A stretch of 64,000 bases of DNA, taken from Ancylobacter defluvii (GTDB lineage: Bacteria > Pseudomonadota > Alphaproteobacteria > Rhizobiales > Xanthobacteraceae). The stretch is taken from positions 346,352 to 410,351 of the forward strand of contig NZ_JAHBGD010000017.1 in NCBI RefSeq assembly GCF_018390605.1. The letters run 5' to 3'. This document shows, piece by piece, positions 51,757 to 59,710 of the stretch; position 1 is the first letter of the stretch; each line of letters begins with the position of its first letter. A model generated the notes under the pieces. It saw only the letters and a program-made list of their open reading frames with translations. It did not search any database and was not told where the DNA came from. Position numbers and translations under genes: made by a program.

Positions 51757-52743
51757 ATGCGGTATCAAGCCGGTGCAACCAAGCGCCTTCGGTTGATGAC
51801 CACGCTGGGGGCCTCAGCTTTGGTCCTCGCGCTTCTCGCCCCCCTCCCCGCCGGCGCCGACGAGGCCTTCGTCACCTCGCAGCCGGCGGAGACGCTCTCC
51901 ATCGTCGACCTCCCCACCGGCAAGGTGGTCGCCACCCTGAAGATTCCCGGCAAGCCGGCCGGCATCGCGGTGACGCCAGATGGGCGGCGCGCCTTCGTCA
52001 CCTCGCCGGACGGCAAGGCGCTCACCATCGTCGACGCCGCCACCCGCACCGTCGAGCGCCGCGTCGAGGTCGGCGGCGGCCCGCTCGGCGTCGCCGTGCA
52101 TCCCGCCGGCAGCCCGGCCTATGTCGCGGACTGGTATCAGCACCGCATCGTCGCGGTGGACGCCGCCAGCGGCACCGTCGCCGGCGAGGTGCAGGTCGGC
52201 CAGTCCCCCTCCGGCCTCGCCGTCACCCCGGACGGCGCGCTGCTGCTCTCGGCCGACCGCGATTCCGACGCCGTCAGCTTCGTCGATACCTCGACCCTCG
52301 CCCGCATTGGCTCGGTTCAGGTCGGCACCCGGCCCTTCGGCGTCACCATCGATGCCGCCGGCACCCGCGCCTACACCGCCAATGTCGGCTCCGACGACGT
52401 CAGCATCATCGACATCGCCACCCGCAAGCGGATCGGCACGGTGAAGGTCGGCCAGCGCCCCTACGCGGTGGCCCTCGCCCGCGACCGCGCCTTCGTCACC
52501 GATCAGTACGCCTCGACGGTCAGCGTGTTCGACACCGGCACGCTCCAGCCCGTCGCCACCATTCCGGTCGGCGACTACCCGGAAGGCATCGCCGCCAGCC
52601 GCGACGGCGCCTTCGTCTATGTGGCGAATTGGGAGGCCAACACGCTGAGCGTCATCGACACCGGCACGCTCAAGGTCGTGGCCGATATCGAGGTGGCGGA
52701 CGGTCCGCGCGCCTTCGGCGCCTTCCTCCGCCGCACGGACTAG
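51757..52743 (+). CDS. Secreted YVTN-type beta-propeller protein
   Basis: This 328-residue protein starts at the ATG preceded by GCGGAG and has a signal peptide of about 35 residues ending PAGA. The mature part consists of about seven repeats of roughly 42 residues in the pattern 'V..TI.VG..P.GVAV.PDG..AYV'. Examples are 'KPAGIAVTPDGRRAFVTSPD' and 'YPEGIAASRDGAFVYVANWE'. Each repeat forms one blade of a propeller, so a complete seven-blade ring is likely. Such proteins often accompany PQQ-dependent alcohol oxidation genes or act as binding scaffolds. The function here is not known. Confidence 0.85.
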   Translation: MRYQAGATKRLRLMTTLGASALVLALLAPLPAGADEAFVTSQPAETLSIVDLPTGKVVATLKIPGKPAGIAVTPDGRRAFVTSPDGKALTIVDAATRTVERRVEVGGGPLGVAVHPAGSPAYVADWYQHRIVAVDAASGTVAGEVQVGQSPSGLAVTPDGALLLSADRDSDAVSFVDTSTLARIGSVQVGTRPFGVTIDAAGTRAYTANVGSDDVSIIDIATRKRIGTVKVGQRPYAVALARDRAFVTDQYASTVSVFDTGTLQPVATIPVGDYPEGIAASRDGAFVYVANWEANTLSVIDTGTLKVVADIEVADGPRAFGAFLRRTD

Positions 52744-52892
52744 CCGCGGCGGCACGCCCACGGGCACGTCGCCGCACAGGCAGGCACCGGCCCACCCGTT
52801 GCCGGCACAGCGATCGATCCAGGCATGCGCTGGCCGGCCTAGGCAAGCGCCGCATGGCCGCTATGATGCCGCGCCCCGACAATGAAAGGCGC

Positions 52893-53537
52893 ATGGCTAT
52901 GGACGAGCAGTTCTGGCACGGCAAGTGGCAACGCGGCGAGACCGCCTTTCACGAAGCCGAAGGCAACCCCTTGCTGCGGCGCTATCTTCCCGCTCTCGGC
53001 CTCGCCACCGGGGCACGGCTGCTGCTGCCGCTTTGCGGCAAGACCGGCGATATCGGCTGGCTGCTCGAACAAGGTTACGCCGTCACCGGCGCCGAGCTTA
53101 GCCGGCTAGCGATAGAGCAGCTGTTCGCTGATCTCGGCCTGACGCCGGACATCACCTCGGTGGGACCGCTGGAGCGCTTCGAGGCCGGAGCGCTGACCGT
53201 CTTCGTCGGCAATTTCTTCGATCTCGATCACCACGCGCTGGGCGAGGTCGCCGCGGTCTATGACCGCGCGGCGCTGGTCGCCCTGCCCGAGGCGATGCGC
53301 GAACGCTATGCGGCGCATCTCGTCCACCTCACCCGCGCCGCGCCGCAATTGCTGATCGCCTTCGAGTATGACCAGTCGCTGCTGGTCGGCCCGCCCTTCG
53401 CGGTGCCGGAAGCGGAGGTACGGCGTCACTATGGCGCCGCCTATCACCTCACCCAGGCCGGCCGCCACGAACTCAAGGACGGGCTGAAGGGCCTGAAGCC
53501 GGTGCATGAGACCGTCTGGCTGATGCACCGGCGCTGA
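52893..53537 (+). CDS. Thiopurine S-methyltransferase (TPMT) family protein
   Basis: This 214-residue SAM-dependent methyltransferase opens MAMDEQFWHGKWQRGETAFHE, the characteristic N-terminus of bacterial TPMT. The SAM motif is RLLLPLCGKTGDIGWLLEQG, then 'VTGAELSRLAIEQLFADLGL' and 'AVYDRAALVALPEAMRERYA', all conserved. The ATG at 52893 has AAAGG four bases upstream. In bacteria such enzymes methylate selenium or tellurium compounds and some sulfur metabolites. The natural substrate here cannot be told. Confidence 0.92.
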   Translation: MAMDEQFWHGKWQRGETAFHEAEGNPLLRRYLPALGLATGARLLLPLCGKTGDIGWLLEQGYAVTGAELSRLAIEQLFADLGLTPDITSVGPLERFEAGALTVFVGNFFDLDHHALGEVAAVYDRAALVALPEAMRERYAAHLVHLTRAAPQLLIAFEYDQSLLVGPPFAVPEAEVRRHYGAAYHLTQAGRHELKDGLKGLKPVHETVWLMHRR

Positions 53538-53576
53538 GCGGATGCAGCGGCGCTGAGCGATGGTTCGATCGCGACA

Positions 53577-53620
53577 CCCTTCTCCCCGTCGGGGGAGAGG
53601 GTTAGGGCTAAGGGAGCTCA
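53577..53620. repeat. Short palindromic repeat, copy F
   Basis: A single hairpin of the dispersed family, CCTTCTCCCCGTCGGGGGAG, then AGGGTTAGGGCTAAGGGAG, lies between the TPMT gene and the convergent cysA-type gene. It may serve as a two-way terminator. Confidence 0.7.
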
Positions 53621-53720
53621 AGTCTCCGCGATGTTGCCGCCCCCTCCGGCACGCCGCGCCGCCTGCCACTCGCCAAGGGGCAGGAGGTTGACCAACAAGC
53701 CAAGCGCCGGGGGCGTGGTT

Positions 53721-54833
53721 TCAGATCGCGTAGTCGCCGGTCTGGTGCGCCGAGGGGGCGCGGCAATCGGTGCCCGGCGCTCCTTCCGCGAACAGCCGCG
53801 CCCGCTCCAGCCGCACCGCCACCTTCTCGCCGATCGGCACCCGCACGCTCGGGGCGATGTCGGCCTCGAACAGCGCGTTGCCGACCTCGAGCTCCAGCCG
53901 GCGGATGGCGCCGTGGCGCCGGAAGCCGCGCACCACCCCCGGCAGGCCCGGCGTGCCGGCGAGCCCGATGGCGACGTCGTGCGGGCGCACATAGATCAGC
54001 GCCGGCCCGTCCGGGACCGGCGACACCGGCGCCGCGATCGGCGTCGGGCCGGCAAAGGCGGTGCCGTCCTTCACCTCGACCTCGATGCGGCTGGATTCTC
54101 CCATGAAGCCGAACACCGCCGCCGAGGACGGCCGGTCATAGACGTCGTCCGGCGTGCCCACCTGCTCGATCTTGCCCTTGCCCATCACCACCACCCGGTC
54201 GGCGAGTTCCAGCGCCTCCTCCTGGTCGTGGGTGACGAACAGCGTGGTATGGCCGGTGCGGTCGTGCAACTCGCGCAGCCATTTGCGCAATTCCTTGCGC
54301 ACCAGCGCGTCGAGCGCGCCGAACGGCTCGTCGAGCAGCAGCACCTTGGGTTCGATGGCGAGGGCGCGGGCCAGCGCCACGCGCTGCCGCTGGCCGCCGG
54401 AAAGCTGCGCCGGAAAGCGGCCGCCGAACGCCTCCAGCTGCACCAGCGCCAGCAGATCGGCGACCCGCTTGCGAATGTCCGCCTCCGACGGCCGCTCGCC
54501 GCGCGGCCGCGAGCGCAGGCCGAAGGCGATGTTGTCGGCCACCGTCATGTGGCGAAACAGCGCGTAGTTCTGGAACACGAAGCCGATGCCGCGCCGGCGC
54601 ACCGGCACCGACAGCGCATCCTCGCCATTGAACAGCACGCGACCGTGGCTCGGCTGCTCCAGCCCGGCGACGATACGCAGCAGCGTGGTCTTGCCCGATC
54701 CGGAGGGGCCGAGCAGCGCCACCAGCTCGCTCGGCTTCACGTCGAGCGAGATGTCCGACAGCGCCGGCGTGCCGCTGCCGAAATCCTTGCCCACATGCTC
54801 GATGCTCACCGCGACGGTCATCAATTCACTCAT
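53721..54833 (-). CDS. cysA: Sulfate/thiosulfate ABC transporter ATP-binding protein (CysA type)
   Basis: This ATPase of about 370 residues opens with an N-terminus like CysA ([20 protein letters not shown]). Walker A is [20 protein letters not shown], the signature [15 protein letters not shown], Walker [20 protein letters not shown] and '[16 protein letters not shown]'. '[20 protein letters not shown]' is typical of CysA. A C-terminal TOBE-like region follows ('[16 protein letters not shown]'). The start is the ATG at 54833 or 54821. No cysP, cysT or cysW gene is beside it, so it stands alone. Confidence 0.85.
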   Translation of the reverse strand: MSELMTVAVSIEHVGKDFGSGTPALSDISLDVKPSELVALLGPSGSGKTTLLRIVAGLEQPSHGRVLFNGEDALSVPVRRRGIGFVFQNYALFRHMTVADNIAFGLRSRPRGERPSEADIRKRVADLLALVQLEAFGGRFPAQLSGGQRQRVALARALAIEPKVLLLDEPFGALDALVRKELRKWLRELHDRTGHTTLFVTHDQEEALELADRVVVMGKGKIEQVGTPDDVYDRPSSAAVFGFMGESSRIEVEVKDGTAFAGPTPIAAPVSPVPDGPALIYVRPHDVAIGLAGTPGLPGVVRGFRRHGAIRRLELEVGNALFEADIAPSVRVPIGEKVAVRLERARLFAEGAPGTDCRAPSAHQTGDYAI

Positions 54834-55098
54834 TGTAAACGTGATTAGTAGATTAATCCGCAACCTACCTGAAAAATTGGCGATGTGAAGCCTTCCGGGG
54901 CACTTCGCCGGCCGTCCGGACGCGCCGGCCCCTCCTGCCGCACATGCGTTCCGGTTCCGCTCGCCTGGTGGGGCCGTCGGCAAGCCGGCGTTTCGCCCTC
55001 CGATCGGTGCGGAAAGCCGTTCAACTCGCGCCGAATATGCTCTAAGGCAAGCAGCCTGACCGGCGCTCAGCCGGCCCTTCCAGCCGCCGGCCGCCCTG

Positions 55099-55734
55099 AT
55101 GACTGATCGCCTCTCCCCTGCCCCCGCCACTGCCCCCGCTCTCGCGCTGGACGGCCTGACCCCGGTTCCGGCCGGCAAGATCGCCGCCATCGTCACTTTT
55201 CTGGAGATGCGCGCACGCCCGGCGCCGCTGCCGGAGCCGTCAGGCCACGGGCTTGAGGTTCGGCGCGTCGAGCGGCCCGATCCCGGCTGGTACCGCGCGC
55301 TGTTCCGCCGCATCGGCGAGGACTGGCTGTGGTTCTCGCGGCTGCGCCTCTCGGATGCCGAGCTGTCGGCGATCCTCCATGATCCGGCGGTGGAGATCCA
55401 TGTACTGATGCGCGGGCCGGACGAGATCGGCCTGCTGGAACTCGATTGGCGGGTACCCGGCGAGCCGGAGCTCGGCTTTTTCGGCCTGGTGGCCGGCGAG
55501 ACCGGCGCCGGCGCCGGCCGCATCCTGATGAACCGGGCGATCGAGCAGGTGTTCGCCCGGCCGCTGACCCGCTTCTTCGTGCACACCTGCACGCTCGACC
55601 ATGCGGCGGCGGTGGGCTTCTACATGAAGGCCGGCTTCACCGCCGTGGGGCGGGCGGTGGAGATCGCCGACGATCCGCGGCTCGACGGCACCATCCGTCG
55701 CGACGCCGCCCCTCACATTCCGGTGATCGACTAG
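55099..55734 (+). CDS. GNAT family N-acetyltransferase
   Basis: This 211-residue protein has a GNAT fold in its second half. The acyl-CoA loop is visible in '[20 protein letters not shown]', and the C-terminal motif is '[20 protein letters not shown]' followed by [12 protein letters not shown]. The middle has '[20 protein letters not shown]', often seen in acetyltransferases of this order. The substrate is unknown. It is preceded by a 265-base gap to the divergent cysA gene and stands alone. Confidence 0.88.
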   Translation: MTDRLSPAPATAPALALDGLTPVPAGKIAAIVTFLEMRARPAPLPEPSGHGLEVRRVERPDPGWYRALFRRIGEDWLWFSRLRLSDAELSAILHDPAVEIHVLMRGPDEIGLLELDWRVPGEPELGFFGLVAGETGAGAGRILMNRAIEQVFARPLTRFFVHTCTLDHAAAVGFYMKAGFTAVGRAVEIADDPRLDGTIRRDAAPHIPVID

Positions 55735-55800
55735 CGCGCGAGGCAGCTCCGGCGTCCCTGGAGCCGGCTTCCCTGCAGCCGGCGTCTCCGGCGCCGACGC

Positions 55801-56205
55801 TCAGGCCAGCGATGCGGCGGTGGAGCGGGCGCGCCGGCCGCCGGCCGGGCGCGGCACCTCGACGGCGTCCAGCCCGCGCTCGCGCTCGCCGAGCGCCTCG
55901 ACCTTCTTCAGTTCGTCCAGCGCCGCGTCGAGCTGGTCGCGCGCCTCGTCGAGCTGGCCTTTCAGCTCCTCGGCCGAGCGGCGCAGATTGTCGCGCCGGG
56001 TGGCCGCCGCGCGGGCATAGGTGGGATAGGCAAAATGGCTGGTATCGGTGATGCCCGCGCGCTGCTCCTCGGCGAGGATCTCGCGGTCGAGGTCGCGCGC
56101 CATGCGGTCGAAATCGGCGATCATGCCGTCGATCTGCGCGAAATGGCGGCGCTTCTCCTCGGCTTGGAACCGCCTCAGGCGAATGACGGTGTCGATCGAC
56201 TTCAT
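55801..56205 (-). CDS. fliJ: Flagellar export protein FliJ
   Basis: This 134-residue, mostly helical protein opens MKSIDTVIRLRRFQAEEKRR and shows long heptad-like runs rich in Arg, Glu, Leu and Ala ('RRSAEELKGQLDEARDQLDA'), fitting FliJ, the coiled-coil partner of the FliI ATPase in flagellar export. Its end is variable and basic. It is divergent from ctrA, a regulator of flagellar genes in alphaproteobacteria, which supports the call. No fliI is present in the window next to it. Confidence 0.75.
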   Translation of the reverse strand: MKSIDTVIRLRRFQAEEKRRHFAQIDGMIADFDRMARDLDREILAEEQRAGITDTSHFAYPTYARAAATRRDNLRRSAEELKGQLDEARDQLDAALDELKKVEALGERERGLDAVEVPRPAGGRRARSTAASLA

Positions 56206-56741
56206 GCCGGCGTTACTCCCGCTTGTCGGGCCGGAGCGACCCGCCGGCGCCCATCGGCACCGACGCTAGACCGCCCGGGTCGAGCCGCCCTTACCCGGCG
56301 GCACAGGCATCTTGGCGCCCAGAGGTTGCCGCTTCCTTACATTTTTGGGGGGAAAGACATCCCGGAGCGGTATTCGGACGGCTTTCCAGGGGTTTGGAAA
56401 CGATTTGTTTACCGGCTCCATTAATGATCGTTCACGTCCGGTGTGATCCGGCGCCTTGGCGTGAAAGCCGAGTCGCCAGATTCACTTAAGCGCATATCTT
56501 AAGATTCGGCTTGAAACAGTCGGTCACAAAAATTCTGGTTCATCGCCAGCCTCTTGCGGGAAGACTCGAAGAAAATTCGTGGCAACCGCTTGTGCTGGGG
56601 AATCCGGTTTTGTTACCCATTGGATCGTAGTTGACGAATCGGTGTGCCGAGCCGGGCGCGGGGTTGGGGTGACGCTCGGAACGGGAGTTGTCCGATTGTG
56701 CGCTGAAACCCCGGGGACCGTGGCGAGGGAAGGGGATTGGC
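56206..56741. promoter_or_regulatory. Long regulatory region between fliJ and ctrA with six GANTC sites
   Basis: This 536-base region has no gene. GANTC, the target of the CcrM cell-cycle methylase, occurs at 56470, 56479, 56503, 56563, 56600 and 56636. An exact inverted repeat CTTAAG-N7-CTTAAG lies at 56485-56503, between the second and third sites. In Caulobacter the ctrA promoters respond to CcrM methylation and to CtrA itself; the cluster here suggests similar control. The start of transcription is not identified. Confidence 0.7.
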
Positions 56742-57443
56742 ATGCGCGTCTTGCTCATCGAGGACGACCGCGCGACCGCGCAGAGCATCGAATTGATGCT
56801 CAAGTCCGAGAGCTTCAACGTCTACACGACGGATCTCGGCGAAGAGGGTGTCGACCTCGGCAAGCTCTACGACTACGACATCATCCTGCTCGATCTGAAC
56901 CTGCCGGACATGTCCGGCTATGACGTTCTGAAAGGGCTTCGCGTCGCCAAGGTGAAGACGCCGATCCTGATCCTCTCCGGCCTCGCCGGCATCGAGGACA
57001 AGGTGAAGGGTCTCGGCTTCGGCGCCGACGACTATCTCACCAAGCCGTTCCACAAGGACGAGCTGGTGGCGCGCATCCACGCCATCGTGCGCCGGTCGAA
57101 GGGCCACGCCCAGTCGGTGATCACCACCGGCGAGCTGGTGGTCAATCTCGACACCAAGACCGTCGAGGTCGGCGGCGCCCGCGTGCACCTCACCGGCAAG
57201 GAGTACCAGATGCTGGAGCTCCTCTCGCTGCGCAAGGGCACGACGCTGACCAAGGAGATGTTCCTCAACCATCTCTATGGCGGCATGGACGAGCCCGAGC
57301 TGAAGATCATCGACGTGTTCATCTGCAAGCTGCGCAAGAAGCTCGCCAACGCCTCGCAAGGCCACAACTTCATCGAGACGGTGTGGGGCCGCGGCTATGT
57401 GCTGCGCGAGGCCGGCGAGCACGAGCAGCGCATCCCGGCCTGA
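56742..57443 (+). CDS. ctrA: Cell cycle response regulator CtrA
   Basis: This 233-residue OmpR-type regulator controls cell cycle, flagellar and envelope genes. The receiver domain (about 1-117) has the acidic pair E7-D8-D9, phosphoacceptor D51 in [15 protein letters not shown], and the Lys in [11 protein letters not shown]. The DNA-binding winged helix (about 125-230) has '[20 protein letters not shown]' and '[16 protein letters not shown]'-like sequence ending '[13 protein letters not shown]'. These are near-invariant in CtrA. The ATG at 56742 has GGGAAGGGGA. A terminator follows. ChpT, its phosphodonor, is encoded 3.5 kb downstream. Confidence 0.97.
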   Translation: MRVLLIEDDRATAQSIELMLKSESFNVYTTDLGEEGVDLGKLYDYDIILLDLNLPDMSGYDVLKGLRVAKVKTPILILSGLAGIEDKVKGLGFGADDYLTKPFHKDELVARIHAIVRRSKGHAQSVITTGELVVNLDTKTVEVGGARVHLTGKEYQMLELLSLRKGTTLTKEMFLNHLYGGMDEPELKIIDVFICKLRKKLANASQGHNFIETVWGRGYVLREAGEHEQRIPA

Positions 57444-57471
57444 ACCGCCCGGCATCGCTGCAGGATATCGG

Positions 57472-57497
57472 CCCCGCCGCGAGGCGGGGTTTTGCTT
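57472..57497 (+). terminator. Terminator after ctrA
   Basis: A CCCCGCC-GCGA-GGCGGGG stem followed by TTTTGCTTTT lies 28 bases after the ctrA stop. It also separates ctrA from the convergent methyltransferase gene. Confidence 0.9.
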
Positions 57498-57498
57498 T

Positions 57499-58359
57499 TC
57501 AGCCCTCCCCTCGCAGGAACGTCGCCGCCCGGTGCCCCGGCCCGTCATCGTGCCGGACCGCGCTCGCCATGATGGCCCGCAGCCGCCCCTCGATCGTCCC
57601 CGGCCCGAAGCGCGCCTTCAGCATCGGCACCACCGCCTCGGTCACCTCGTCGAGCCGGCCGGGCGCGCGTTCCTCGATCTCGCCCCTGAGCGGCGTACCC
57701 TGGCAGAAGCCGATGGCGAGTTCGCGGGCGGAGGCCATCCGGCCGGTGTGGTTCACCACCGCCGCCGCGAAATCGGCGAGGCCGGCCGCCTCCACATCGG
57801 CGTAGAGCTTGTCGAGGCTGGAATAGCCATAGGGCGTGCGGGCCATGAACCGCGGCGGATCGCTCGGGAAAACCGCCGCCAGCGCCTCGGTCGTCGCCTG
57901 CGCGAAATCATTCACGGCGAGCCGGTCCCAGACATTGAACATCAGCGTCCCGCCCGGCACCAGCACGCGGCGCACTTCGCGCAGGCCCTGCGCCTTGTCG
58001 GGAAGGAACATCACCCCGAACTGGCAGATCACCGCATCGAAGACCCCGTCCTCGAAGGGCAGCGCCATCGCGTCGGCCTGTTGCCAGCGGATGCGCGGGT
58101 CGGGGCCATGCCGCGCCGCCGTCTCCAGCATGGCGGGGTTGAGATCGGTGGCGACGATGCGCGCCTGCGCCGGCAGCCGCTCGGCCAGCGCGCGGGTCAC
58201 GGCGCCGGTGCCCGCCGCGATCTCCAGCACCCGATAGGGCTCCAGCGCCGCCACCCGTAGCGCCAGGTCGGCGGCGAAGGGCGCGAACAGCGCCGGCACC
58301 AGCAGTCGGTCATAGATGTCGGGAACGGCGCCGGCGAATACGCTGTCACTGCCCGGCAT
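57499..58359 (-). CDS. Class I SAM-dependent methyltransferase
   Basis: This 286-residue protein has a Methyltransf_11/25-type domain. SAM motif I is VLEIAAGTGAVTRALAERL, motif II 'IVATDLNPAMLETAARHG', and 'FDAVICQFGVMFLPDKAQG' followed by LREVRRVLVPGGTL completes the fold. The N-terminus 'YDRLLVPALFAPFAADLA' and the helical C-terminus resemble small-molecule methyltransferases. The substrate cannot be told. It is convergent with ctrA and shows no operon partner. Confidence 0.85.
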   Translation of the reverse strand: MPGSDSVFAGAVPDIYDRLLVPALFAPFAADLALRVAALEPYRVLEIAAGTGAVTRALAERLPAQARIVATDLNPAMLETAARHGPDPRIRWQQADAMALPFEDGVFDAVICQFGVMFLPDKAQGLREVRRVLVPGGTLMFNVWDRLAVNDFAQATTEALAAVFPSDPPRFMARTPYGYSSLDKLYADVEAAGLADFAAAVVNHTGRMASARELAIGFCQGTPLRGEIEERAPGRLDEVTEAVVPMLKARFGPGTIEGRLRAIMASAVRHDDGPGHRAATFLRGEG

Positions 58360-58471
58360 GGCGGCCTCCGTGGGCCCGCCCCCTCGCGTGCTCGCGCAGC
58401 GGCATCATAGCACGCCCGCCCTCGCCCGTCCGGGCCGCCCCCGCGTGCCGCGCCTTGCCGCCGAAAACGTG

Positions 58472-58495
58472 AAGGGCCGGGCAGACCCGGCCCTT
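58472..58495 (-). terminator. Terminator after the DUF305 gene
   Basis: A 10-base stem (AAGGGCCGGG with CCCGGCCCTT) and a 4-base loop lies about 95 bases past the DUF305 stop codon on the minus strand. It is followed there by ACGTTTTC. Confidence 0.65.
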
Positions 58496-58525
58496 CCTGT
58501 GCGGCGTGTATCTGCCGAAGCGGCG

Positions 58526-58571
58526 AGGCCGCGGTCGCCGCGGTTTGGCGGCTAGGCCGCGGTCGCCGCGG
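58526..58571 (+). repeat. Direct repeat of 18 bases
   Basis: AGGCCGCGGTCGCCGCGG occurs twice, at about 58526-58543 and 58554-58571, just after the DUF305 stop. Each unit can fold on itself. No function is evident. Confidence 0.6.
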
Positions 58572-58589
58572 CGTGGTCGCCCCGCCTCC

Positions 58590-58967
58590 TCACTTCGCCT
58601 TCTTGGCCAGCCAGGCCTTGAGGAAGGCGATTTCGCTTTCCTGCGCCTTGATGATCTCCTCGGCCAGCCGGCGCAGCTCCGGGTCCTTGCCGTACTGCAG
58701 TTCGATGCGGGCCATGTCGATGGCGCCCTGGTGATGCGGGATCATGCCGCGGGCGAAGTCGATATCGGCATCACCGGTCATCGGTTGGCTCATGCCCTGG
58801 TGCATGTGGGCGTTGGCCGCTTCGAAGGCCTTGGAGGCGGCGCTGTCGCCGCCGCCCATATGCCCGCCGTGGTCCATGCCGGGCATGGTGGCGGACTGGG
58901 CGAAGGCCGGCGCGGCGAGGAAAAGCAGACCAGCGGCGACAAGGCCGCCCTTGAGCGTCGTGTTCAT
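58590..58967 (-). CDS. DUF305 (CopM-like) exported metal-binding protein
   Basis: This 125-residue protein has a signal peptide of about 23 residues ending APAFA. A Met/His-rich stretch follows ([14 protein letters not shown]). The DUF305 domain has the diagnostic [20 protein letters not shown] and '[18 protein letters not shown]'. Family members such as CopM bind copper or silver through His and Met residues in the periplasm. The ATG at 58967 is preceded by AGGAACTGA. The gene 76 bases upstream on the same strand is a Cys/His-containing exported protein, so the two probably act in metal handling. Confidence 0.88.
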   Translation of the reverse strand: MNTTLKGGLVAAGLLFLAAPAFAQSATMPGMDHGGHMGGGDSAASKAFEAANAHMHQGMSQPMTGDADIDFARGMIPHHQGAIDMARIELQYGKDPELRRLAEEIIKAQESEIAFLKAWLAKKAK

Positions 58968-59043
58968 GAGATCAGTTCCTGAAATGGGATCGAAACGCGC
59001 CCCGGCACTTGGCTGGCCGGCGCGAGGAAAAGTCGATCGGCGT

Positions 59044-59493
59044 TCAGGCGCCTCGCGGCGGCGGGTCGGGCCGGGCGAGGCTGGTCCCGGCCAGCGGCTT
59101 CGCCGGCGGCGCGGCGAGCACGGTTGCCGTGGCAAGCGGCAAAGCGAAATGGGAAACGGTCAGCGGCGGCACCATCAGGCAGGTCAGCACGCAGCACAGA
59201 TGCGAGAGCGGCGCCCCGCTCCCATGCGGCGCCCCGCCCCGAATGGCGGCACCGTGTACTCCGGTGTCGTATGCCCTGGAGTCGTGTCCCTGCATCGACG
59301 CCGCCACCGCTTCAGCGGCGACGCCTTCATGGCAAGGCATGGTGGCACTCGCCATATCGGCGCTCGTCGTCGTGCCATCCGTTGCGACGGCGCTCGCCAT
59401 CATACGGCCGGCCATTGCCTGCGCCGCCGTCACCGGGCCGGTCAGGGTAAAGGCCAGCGCGATCAGCGCGGCAATCAATCTCGCAAGGGCCAT
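59044..59493 (-). CDS. Exported Cys/His/Met-containing protein, DUF2946-like
   Basis: This 149-residue protein from the ATG at 59493 has an N-terminal signal or anchor ([24 protein letters not shown]). The middle is rich in Met, His and Ala ([19 protein letters not shown]). A hydrophobic C-terminal half carries [15 protein letters not shown]. The Cys arrangement and tail recall the DUF2946-type protein at 10764-11171, although overall similarity looks low. Lying upstream of a DUF305 gene on the same strand, it may bind copper; this is inference from neighbours and composition. Confidence 0.6.
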   Translation of the reverse strand: MALARLIAALIALAFTLTGPVTAAQAMAGRMMASAVATDGTTTSADMASATMPCHEGVAAEAVAASMQGHDSRAYDTGVHGAAIRGGAPHGSGAPLSHLCCVLTCLMVPPLTVSHFALPLATATVLAAPPAKPLAGTSLARPDPPPRGA

Positions 59494-59710
59494 CCGGCGC
59501 ACTGCCAATGGGAGGTTCCACTTTCCGCTTCGACGAGGAGCCAGATTAGAGCATGCGCCGCGCAAGCCGAATGACTTCTGCGTCAGTTCGCCCTGTCGCC
59601 TCCGGGATAGGCTCCGGTCGATCGGAAAATGCCGCCGGATCGTCGGGCGGCAAATTACGGGCGGCAGGCTACGGATGGCAGGCTACGGATGGCAGGCGCG
59701 ACGCGGCGGC

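Noticed and set aside
56485-56503. Canonical CtrA binding box
   Set aside because: The spacing between TTAA cores is nine rather than seven bases, so it is reported only as a variant inverted repeat.
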